From contig NZ_CP055155.1 in NCBI RefSeq assembly GCF_014217805.1, positions 52,704-116,703 of the forward strand: a stretch of DNA of 64,000 nt. The letters run 5' to 3'. The position numbers and the translations under genes were made by a program. Below are positions 9,883 to 15,879 of this stretch, in pieces (positions within the stretch are counted from its first letter, which is position 1; each line of letters starts with the position of its first letter). The stretch comes from Adhaeribacter swui (lineage in GTDB: Bacteria > Bacteroidota > Bacteroidia > Cytophagales > Hymenobacteraceae). Below the pieces are notes generated by a model, which was not told the DNA's origin, ran no database searches, and was given only the letters and a program-made list of their open reading frames with translations.

Positions 9883-10244
9883 AATTAACGCTACCAGAAA
9901 TCGGAGAACGGTTGCAGACCTTTAGAAAGACATTAGGGTTCACGCAAAAAGACATAGCTGAATCGCTAAATGTGCAGCAAAATGCGATATCCCGGTTTGA
10001 AAAGGGATCGGGGGGAAGCCTGGAGCTGCTTCTGGATCTGGTAAATTATTTCGATGGGCACTTTCTGGCTTATTCGCTTTTTGCCGATCAGTTTGAAGTA
10101 ATTAAGCGTGGGGAAGATGTGCCCGGTAATACCATTTACAATAAGATTGCCTTGGAGCGGCTGAAAGTTTTAAAAAACGACCTGGCCGAAAAAACAGAAG
10201 AGGTAGCGGAAATCATTAATTTAATGGAAACCAAAGAAGATTAA
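9879..10244 (+). CDS. XRE-family helix-turn-helix regulator
   Basis: A 121-aa protein whose N-terminal ~65 residues form a classic XRE/Cro helix-turn-helix: LGFTQKDIAESLNVQQNAIS followed by RFEKG. The C-terminal half is a charged helix rich in Lys/Glu and may dimerise. Its start codon lies within the stop of the coupling-protein gene (ATGA overlap), so it is produced together with the transfer machinery and may repress or time its expression. A perfect 16-bp palindrome at 10933-10948 is a possible operator. Its 3' end overlaps the convergent peptidase gene by 4 bp. Confidence 0.85.
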   Translation: MKLTLPEIGERLQTFRKTLGFTQKDIAESLNVQQNAISRFEKGSGGSLELLLDLVNYFDGHFLAYSLFADQFEVIKRGEDVPGNTIYNKIALERLKVLKNDLAEKTEEVAEIINLMETKED

Positions 10245-10861
10245 TTGTTACCCAATGCCGTTATTTTTCTGCGGTAGTTGAGTTCGGTAGCGCGATAAAT
10301 TTCATCTAAAAAAGGGGTAGGGTTAACAATCCTGCCTTTATATTTTAGGGCAAAGTGCAGGTGATCCCCGGTGCTGCGGCCGGTACTACCCGTTAACCCA
10401 ATCAGAGTGCCGGCTTTGATATACATCCCTTCCCTTACTGCAATACCTGACAGGTGGCCATACACCGTAGTAAAATCAGCGTGGGTTACTTCCACGTAGT
10501 TCCCCAGCCCACCAGAATAACCCACCTTACTAACCCTGCCGGGTAAAATTACCATTACTGAATCCGAAGCTCCTTTAAAATCAATGCCCGCGTGAAACCT
10601 GGTTTTCCCGGTTAATGGATCCATCCGGTTACCGTAGCCACTATTAATGTACGGAGCGGTGAGCGGCATGGAGGCGGCCAGATAATCTGGCTTTACGGAG
10701 GCGGGTTTAGGCAAATTTTCCGGATTTGATGTTGTACCTGGTTGGTTTACCGTGTCTGCCTGTATCTCTAACAAAGGCTTCTGCTTTTTAACCGTGTTAA
10801 ATTGCGCCTGGGTCGAAGAAGCAATTAAAAAGAAAAGAATTAAAAGTAAAGAGAGTTTCAT
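10241..10861 (-). CDS. Secreted M23-family (LytM) peptidoglycan endopeptidase
   Basis: A 206-aa exported enzyme with a signal peptide ending near residue 20 (LIASSTQAQ). The catalytic M23 domain covers about residues 70-190 and keeps all zinc ligands and the catalytic His: H90 and D94 in FHAGIDF, H136 in VYGHLS, and H167/H169 in DHLHFAL. It would cut peptide cross-links in the cell wall. Encoded beside the transfer operon but on the opposite strand, it may locally open peptidoglycan for the mating channel, a task done by VirB1-type lytic enzymes elsewhere; that link is inferred. Confidence 0.9.
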   Translation of the reverse strand: MKLSLLLILFFLIASSTQAQFNTVKKQKPLLEIQADTVNQPGTTSNPENLPKPASVKPDYLAASMPLTAPYINSGYGNRMDPLTGKTRFHAGIDFKGASDSVMVILPGRVSKVGYSGGLGNYVEVTHADFTTVYGHLSGIAVREGMYIKAGTLIGLTGSTGRSTGDHLHFALKYKGRIVNPTPFLDEIYRATELNYRRKITALGNN

Positions 10862-10932
10862 TTTAATATCTTTTTAATGTATATAAATATAATTTTTAAC
10901 ATTAAAAAATATACAAATATCATTTGTTACGT

Positions 10933-10948
10933 AATAATAGCTATTATT
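10933..10948. promoter_or_regulatory. Perfect 16-bp palindrome in a divergent promoter region
   Basis: AATAATAGCTATTATT is a perfect dyad in the 149-bp AT-rich gap between the divergent M23 peptidase and DUF4099 genes. Two direct copies of an A-run followed by TATACA (about 10903-10915 and 10981-10994) lie on either side. The placement suits an operator for the nearby XRE regulator. The regulator-site pairing is inferred. Confidence 0.4.
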
Positions 10949-11010
10949 TAGGGCGAATTTGTATATTTACTTAATTACACTAAAAAAATATACATTTAAT
11001 AATATTTTCT

Positions 11011-11673
11011 ATGAAGTTCGACATAAAAGACCTGCCTTATTCTCAATTTGAGCAGTTGGGTATGAGCAAAAGAGACGTTATTAAAATGAATCCCCAGGAT
11101 TTAGCCAGCATGCTAAATGGCGGTCGAACGAACTTGATACCTTTAACTATTGCTTTAGGAAATGGAATAAACCCAATTGAAGCCGAAGTAAAATTAAGCC
11201 TGGTCCGCAACCCGGATAATACGGTTTCATTGAATGTACACCCGATACAAAACCAGCCTAAAAACACCATTGGCGCTATTCCGGCGCAATGGGAGCAGCT
11301 TCTTAAAGGGGAAATAATTATTAAGGAAGCTAAAACTTTCAATGGGAGCGTGGAGCCGCATCTTTACCAATTAGATAAACAAACCAACGAGCTCCTTTCA
11401 GCCCGGGTAAACAGCATTCAGGTTCCTAATTTTATTCAGGGCATCGCTATTTCCTCGGAGCAAAAAGAACAATTAAAACAAGGCCAGGCCATTGAGCTGG
11501 AGGGCAAGAGTGCTAAAGAAGGCTTTGTTATTCGCCTGGACTTAAACGAAGCCCGCGGCTACAAACTACTTACCCGGGAGCAATCTATGGAGCAGGCGCC
11601 AGGCATAAAGCCCAATTTACCGCTGGAAGAATTTAGTATCAAGGAAACACCACGGACCACTATTAAAATGTAA
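11011..11673 (+). CDS. DUF4099/DUF3945-type conjugative element protein
   Basis: A 220-aa protein starting with IKDLPYSQFEQLGMSKRDVI and RTNLIPL, the recognisable DUF4099 N-terminal block found in proteins encoded on Bacteroidetes conjugative elements, often near topoisomerase and primase genes. The middle and C-terminal parts (about residues 85-200, containing QVPNFIQGIAISSEQKEQLKQG) resemble DUF3945 repeats. Function is unknown, with a role in DNA processing during transfer or plasmid maintenance suspected. The primase gene follows after 11 bp on the same strand, so they are probably co-transcribed. Confidence 0.82.
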   Translation: MKFDIKDLPYSQFEQLGMSKRDVIKMNPQDLASMLNGGRTNLIPLTIALGNGINPIEAEVKLSLVRNPDNTVSLNVHPIQNQPKNTIGAIPAQWEQLLKGEIIIKEAKTFNGSVEPHLYQLDKQTNELLSARVNSIQVPNFIQGIAISSEQKEQLKQGQAIELEGKSAKEGFVIRLDLNEARGYKLLTREQSMEQAPGIKPNLPLEEFSIKETPRTTIKM

Positions 11674-11684
11674 ACCTGCTGGCC

Positions 11685-12791
11685 ATGAATTTTCAAGAAT
11701 ATAAAGAGCGCATTCCCATTACGTCGGTAGCAGAATCTTTAGGCTACCAGGTTAACTTGAAAAAAGGCCGTAACCCGTTGGAGTTTAAACACGCCGATGG
11801 GGATACTGTTTTGATTGACCCGGTGAAGGAGCTTTACTATAACCGTGATGGTACCAATGACCGGGGCGATGTGATCGCTTTTGTAAAAAACCGGCTAACC
11901 CGCTTTAACGTTTCTTTTCAGCACGAGATTGTAGGCATTAATAAGGTGCTGCAATCCTACGCCAATGAAGGGCCTGCTCCAGCAAGAAACTACCATGTTC
12001 CTGAGTCAAGAAATTTTGACCATCGCCGTTATGAAGTGGCTAAATCTTCTCTCTTTAAGTTGCACTATCTGTCGCAGGAGCGGGGCCTGGACCCGGAAAC
12101 AATTAAACACTTTGCCCCATTTATCAACCTGGTTAAAGATACTGCCCAGGCCAGCGGCCGGCCATACGAAAACATAGGCTTTCCTTTAACTAAACCCGGA
12201 AGTAATGAAGTAGTTGGGTGGGATTTAAGGAACTATGGCTTTAAGGGTGTAGCCGCCGGCAGTGACCGCCAAAACGGGATGTGGATTGCTGATTTTGCCG
12301 GTAAGCCAGAGCGAACGCTGCATGTCTATTTTGGTGAAAACCCGATTGATTTAATGAGCTTCTACCAACTTTATAAAAATAAGCTGGACGTAGAGAATGC
12401 AGCCTTTATCAGCTTCGGCGGCGGTATAGCTAAGAGCCAGATGAAAGCAGCGCTTAGCTACTGGCCCGAGGCCAAAAAGCACACCATATTTGATAATGAC
12501 TACCAAGGCAAGATGTACGATATCGCCATGGCCGTACACCTGAGCAATAAAAATATTCCTTTGCCCGAGAAGAAAGCCGACAGCTTATTATTTAAACTAC
12601 CAGGCAAAGAGTTTGAAATCGCAATAGATAAAATTAGTCTGAAAGCTTTCGAAACCGCCTCCGGTATAAGGTCCGGAATTACTGTGCATAAGGCCACCGG
12701 CCAAAGCAACGGGGTACCCTTCAAAGATTTTAATGACATTATTCATCCAAAGAATAACACGACAAGCCAACAAAAGACGTTTAGGCTTTAA
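11685..12791 (+). CDS. Toprim-domain DNA primase-like protein (DUF3991/TraP type)
   Basis: A 368-aa protein. The N-terminal ~90 residues (IPITSVAESLGY, then YYNRDGTNDRGDVIAFV) resemble the zinc-finger-like CHC2 region of primases but lack the cysteines, as in many DUF3991 proteins. A Toprim-like region follows at about residues 205-290, with VYFGENPIDLMSF, ISFGGGIAKSQ and KKHTIFDND carrying the expected acidic positions (Glu and Asp-x-Asp-like). It probably primes complementary-strand synthesis after conjugative entry. It is coupled to the DUF4099 gene. Confidence 0.82.
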   Translation: MNFQEYKERIPITSVAESLGYQVNLKKGRNPLEFKHADGDTVLIDPVKELYYNRDGTNDRGDVIAFVKNRLTRFNVSFQHEIVGINKVLQSYANEGPAPARNYHVPESRNFDHRRYEVAKSSLFKLHYLSQERGLDPETIKHFAPFINLVKDTAQASGRPYENIGFPLTKPGSNEVVGWDLRNYGFKGVAAGSDRQNGMWIADFAGKPERTLHVYFGENPIDLMSFYQLYKNKLDVENAAFISFGGGIAKSQMKAALSYWPEAKKHTIFDNDYQGKMYDIAMAVHLSNKNIPLPEKKADSLLFKLPGKEFEIAIDKISLKAFETASGIRSGITVHKATGQSNGVPFKDFNDIIHPKNNTTSQQKTFRL

Positions 12792-12809
12792 CCATTTACT
12801 TTTAGCAAT

Positions 12810-13253
12810 ATGAAAACTTTAAATTACTTATTCGGATTGTTGTTTTTTACCTTGTTTTTAGCCGGTTGTTCCGATAAAAAGGATGATCCGGATCCGGTAG
12901 ATGAAACCGCCACTTTTCGGGTAGATTTTTCTCAGTCAGGCGATTACCAGAAATTTACTAAAATCCTGACCATTAGCGGCGGGGAGTTTAAATACCGTGG
13001 CACCAATGATATCGTGCCAGCTGCTTTAATCGGGGATGATTTAAATACCGCTGGCTTTTCGGTGGAGGCTTCCAATGTTCGGGAATTAAAGATTTCCGCT
13101 TTAACGGATTTCTCACCGGTAGAAGATGCCCCGGCCACTATGACTATGAAATTTTCTGTTTTCCGGAATGGCACCTTGCTGGAGGAGAAAACCTTTACTT
13201 ACACGGATGCCACCAAAGATAAAAGTGAAGATTTAACGTATAAGGCTAAGTAA
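12810..13253 (+). CDS. Small lipoprotein of unknown function
   Basis: A 147-aa protein with a lipoprotein signal: a hydrophobic stretch followed by LAGCSDKKDD, with Cys at about residue 20 as the lipidated residue. The acidic residues right after the Cys suggest export to the outer membrane or surface in Bacteroidota. The rest is predicted beta-rich and has no family that I recognise. It starts 18 bp after the primase gene. Lipoproteins in such positions sometimes serve surface or entry exclusion, but nothing in the sequence proves that here. Confidence 0.75.
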   Translation: MKTLNYLFGLLFFTLFLAGCSDKKDDPDPVDETATFRVDFSQSGDYQKFTKILTISGGEFKYRGTNDIVPAALIGDDLNTAGFSVEASNVRELKISALTDFSPVEDAPATMTMKFSVFRNGTLLEEKTFTYTDATKDKSEDLTYKAK

Positions 13254-13404
13254 CATTAGCCTTTTTTATTGCTCTTTCCTGCCGGCACTTCTCTTCCCTT
13301 TTGTATTCTTCTTCTGATAAAACCGGGTACCAGTATTTTACCTGTTGATCAATCCATATCTGAGCGGCCATGGCCACCGAGCGAAGCACGTGTTTATTGC
13401 TCAT
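13246..13404 (-). CDS. Small 52-aa protein, unknown
   Basis: An ATG-started 52-codon frame (MSNKHVLRSVAMAAQIWIDQ...) ends in TAG, overlapping the convergent lipoprotein gene by 8 bp. It has an amphipathic N-terminal half with aromatic residues and a highly charged Glu/Lys/Arg C-terminal helix. Its composition looks protein-like. It lies 27 bp downstream of the GIY-YIG gene on the same strand and may be co-transcribed with it. Its short length leaves the call uncertain. Confidence 0.45.
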   Translation of the reverse strand: MSNKHVLRSVAMAAQIWIDQQVKYWYPVLSEEEYKREEKCRQERAIKKANVT

Positions 13405-13431
13405 GGTTTTACAAAAGGGAGGAAAAGGGTT

Positions 13432-13797
13432 TTATTCTAATAAATCCAATTGCCACCAGTCCGAATACTTTATATTTAACCGGGGCTTCCATAATTTAAT
13501 GCTCCGCTTCTCATAGCGTAACGCTTCTTCTTTACTGGTAAACTCCTTAAAATAAACCCAGCTGGCACCGGCTATTTTGCGGGAGTGCTTCACCAGGCGC
13601 CAATAAAGGGAACTGGTACACCCAATGTACACCGGCCGGACGTGCGCCGAGGTTGGTTCCTGGTCGAAAATAAAATAAACGTAATGCTTGGCTTTAACTT
13701 CCTTCCACCGCTTAAGTAAGTGCTTTCGGCAATACCGGCTCATCTCCATCCGGAAGGAGTACCAATCGTGTAGGCGGAGTTGGGAAAGAGTGGTCAT
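13432..13797 (-). CDS. GIY-YIG nuclease-superfamily protein
   Basis: A 121-aa protein with a GIY-YIG-like fold in the second half: HYVYFIF (first strand) at about residues 38-44, then VYIGCTSSLYWRLVKH at about 56-71. These carry the Tyr, the YIG triplet and the catalytic-type Arg. A Glu in ALRYEKRSIKLW near residue 95 could be the metal ligand, and LKPRLN-like KPRLNIK follows. A basic N-terminal extension of ~35 residues precedes it. Similar stand-alone proteins occur on mobile elements. Substrate and activity are unknown. Confidence 0.75.
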   Translation of the reverse strand: MTTLSQLRLHDWYSFRMEMSRYCRKHLLKRWKEVKAKHYVYFIFDQEPTSAHVRPVYIGCTSSLYWRLVKHSRKIAGASWVYFKEFTSKEEALRYEKRSIKLWKPRLNIKYSDWWQLDLLE

Positions 13798-13914
13798 TTA
13801 CATAGTAATTTTTTGTATTAGCTAATAGAATAGGTAACAAATTATTGATAATCAGTATTTAAGGATATGTAGAATAACTTCATAATTAAAGATTCACTTA
13901 ATCATCTTATAATT

Positions 13915-14751
13915 ATGAAACAATCTATAACTTTCCTCCTAGCATTATTTAGTGTACTTATGGTAACGCCATTTATAACTCTGGCACAAGACGACCCTGA
14001 TGATGGGTATGTTATCAGAATAGGCCATAGTTATACTTTTACCTCAAGCACTAAAGTAACGGAATGTGACATCAATGGTAATGTTGCAGATGTAACAAAG
14101 CAAATAGCAGCCCCTACTAATTCTAGTTTTTATGTTTTTGACCAAGTTGATGCCACAAGTGTAATTATCTATTTTTGGGATTGGGCTGACAAAAGCAATT
14201 TATCAAAAACATTTAACTATACTTATAGCGGAGATACAAAAGGTGAAAGAAAATACTTTCGGGTTTCCATTGCGAACTTGAAAAATAAAGCAATTCCGCG
14301 CTACATTAGATGGAAAACTACTCTTACGGCTGGAACAGCTATCATTCCTATAAAAGTTAGATTCAACAATTTTGACTTCAACAAAGACTTTACTTTGGGG
14401 CCAACTATAGGAGTTAGATGGAGAATAGCTAAGCATACAGACAACTTTCTAAATGCAATGCTTGGCTTTGGGGTTACCTCTGTTACCTTAGATAGTGCCT
14501 CAACAGATGGAGCTTTGAAAGCAAATACAGATAGATTTGCAGTAACTCCTTCTTTTGGATTATTACTTGAGTTTGATAATGTTCAAGTAGGTCTTTTCAC
14601 TGGCATGGATTACCTATCCAAGAAAGAAAACATAGATTGGCGCTATCAGGGAAAATCTTGGTTTTCCGTAGGGCTTGGTTATACCATTCTAACGAAAACA
14701 TCTACTACTAGCAATATTGAGCCTAAGAACAAACCTAGATTTAACAAGTAA
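13915..14751 (+). CDS. Secreted protein, possible outer-membrane beta-barrel
   Basis: A 278-aa protein with a signal peptide ending near residue 25 (VTPFITLAQ). The C-terminal ~130 residues have alternating hydrophobic/polar strands with glycine turns (FTLGPTIGVRWR, NAMLGFGVTSV, FGLLLEF, VGLFTGMDYL, WFSVGLGYTIL), consistent with a small outer-membrane barrel. The N-terminal part is beta-rich and unrecognised. Codon use is clearly more AT-rich than in the transfer operon, which suggests separate acquisition. It stands alone between the GIY-YIG gene and the recombinase. Confidence 0.7.
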   Translation: MKQSITFLLALFSVLMVTPFITLAQDDPDDGYVIRIGHSYTFTSSTKVTECDINGNVADVTKQIAAPTNSSFYVFDQVDATSVIIYFWDWADKSNLSKTFNYTYSGDTKGERKYFRVSIANLKNKAIPRYIRWKTTLTAGTAIIPIKVRFNNFDFNKDFTLGPTIGVRWRIAKHTDNFLNAMLGFGVTSVTLDSASTDGALKANTDRFAVTPSFGLLLEFDNVQVGLFTGMDYLSKKENIDWRYQGKSWFSVGLGYTILTKTSTTSNIEPKNKPRFNK

Positions 14752-14770
14752 TTTTTTTTCTGTAATGAAC

Positions 14771-14830
14771 TATATAATACGTAGTATAATCGTGAAGGCG
14801 TTGTTTTACAATTATACTGCGTATTATATA
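14771..14830. repeat. 20-bp inverted repeat at the 3' end of the recombinase gene
   Basis: Arms 14771-14790 and 14811-14830 are inverted copies with one mismatch, separated by 20 bp. Both contain TATAATACGYAGTATAAT. The right arm covers the stop codon of the serine recombinase gene. It could be a bidirectional terminator for two convergent genes or a recombinase-related site. The lack of GC pairs and T-runs makes a terminator less typical. Confidence 0.6.
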
Positions 14831-15489
14831 AGCATCATTCTGTTATAAATCCTTTGCACCTGCACAGCTTGGAACTCCCGGCCCCGGCTGGTCCGAAAAC
14901 CATCCTCATTTAATTGCGCGGCAATACCCATCCAGCTTAATCCTTGCTTCCGGTAAAGTTTAATCATCGCGGCCGCCCGTTTATTATTCTGATTAGTTAA
15001 TGCTCTTTCTTTTAATACCTGGGCACCAGCTACCCGGTCTGCATAAGTTAAATTTTGGGGACTCCCCAGTTTAGCGCCCTGGGCAATCTTGGCCTGAAGC
15101 GCTGCTTTAGTCCGGCTGCTGATCAGCTCCCGTTCGTGTTGAGCCAGCACCGCAAAAATGCCAATCGTTAAAGTGTTGGCATCCGGCATATCGGCACAGA
15201 CAAAATCAACCCCACTATCCTTCAGGGTAAAAATAAATGAAGCGTTTCGGCTCAGCCGGTCCAGCTTGGCAATTACTAATGTGCCTTTAATTTTTCGGGC
15301 TTGCTCGATGGCCGCAATCAGCTGGGGGCGGTTGTTTTTCTTCCCGCTTTCCACTTCAATAAATTCACTGGTAATCTTCTGGCCTTTCAAGAAACTGGCC
15401 ACGGCGTATTGCTGTGCTTCCAACCCCAAACCGCTAGCCCCCTGCTTGGCCGTGGACACCCGGTAATAAGCTACGTACTTCTTCTCCAT
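14824..15489 (-). CDS. Small serine recombinase (resolvase/invertase family), copy 1
   Basis: A 221-aa serine recombinase with the catalytic segment YYRVSTAKQ (nucleophile Ser about residue 12), EVESGKKNNRPQL, the IAKLDRLSRN motif with conserved Asp-Arg and Arg, and AVLAQHERELISSRTKAAL leading into the E-helix. A C-terminal helix-turn-helix (about residues 175-215) contains QGLSWMGIAAQLNEDGFRTS. All key residues are present. A near dyad sits 27 bp upstream (15516-15559), as expected for its own crossover or binding site. It is roughly 70% identical by eye to the second copy at 34012-34701, which lies in the opposite orientation. Confidence 0.93.
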   Translation of the reverse strand: MEKKYVAYYRVSTAKQGASGLGLEAQQYAVASFLKGQKITSEFIEVESGKKNNRPQLIAAIEQARKIKGTLVIAKLDRLSRNASFIFTLKDSGVDFVCADMPDANTLTIGIFAVLAQHERELISSRTKAALQAKIAQGAKLGSPQNLTYADRVAGAQVLKERALTNQNNKRAAAMIKLYRKQGLSWMGIAAQLNEDGFRTSRGREFQAVQVQRIYNRMMLI

Positions 15490-15515
15490 CTTGTATTAAA
15501 AATACGAAAAATTAC

Positions 15516-15559
15516 CCATTTTACAAATCATAAACGAGCGTTTGTGGTTTGTAAAATGG
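15516..15559. promoter_or_regulatory. 21-bp-arm dyad upstream of recombinase 1, candidate crossover site
   Basis: Left arm 15516-15536 (CCATTTTACAAATCATAAAC...) and right arm 15539-15559 are inverted copies with two mismatches around a central AG dinucleotide. A dyad with a 2-bp asymmetric centre is the form of serine-recombinase crossover sites. It also overlaps the likely promoter, so it could give autoregulation. Confidence 0.55.
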
Positions 15560-15879
15560 ATAAATAATTACGCTGGTTGTCCATATCTAGTTTATAATAT
15601 ATTCTAGTAATCGGGTAAACCATTTCTTTTAATTGCTATTTTAAGTCGATTGCTACTTTGCCTGTGAACTTATAGCTGGATAAGAAAATAGTTAAGCAAG
15701 AAACAGGAACTGATTATATAAAAGGGAAGATAGAAGAATGTGCAATTTCTATTGAACATAAAAGTGGTTATAAGCCAATGAAAAAAGGCGATGTTCAGTT
15801 AGTAGCCATTCACTTATTTACATGCAAGATGTTGCTACTTTAGCACCATAAGTCCTGCAAAAGAGGGATAGAAGTAGTT
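15560..15879. other. Intergenic stretch with an ATG-less open frame
   Basis: No gene with a credible start is seen. On the plus strand a 55-codon frame (15676-15843; reads DKKIVKQETGTDYIKGKIEE...) looks protein-like but has an in-frame stop just upstream and no ATG. It may be the 3' remnant of a lost gene. The 18-mer ACATAAAAGTGGTTATAA at 15756-15773 recurs at 18843-18860. Confidence 0.35.
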
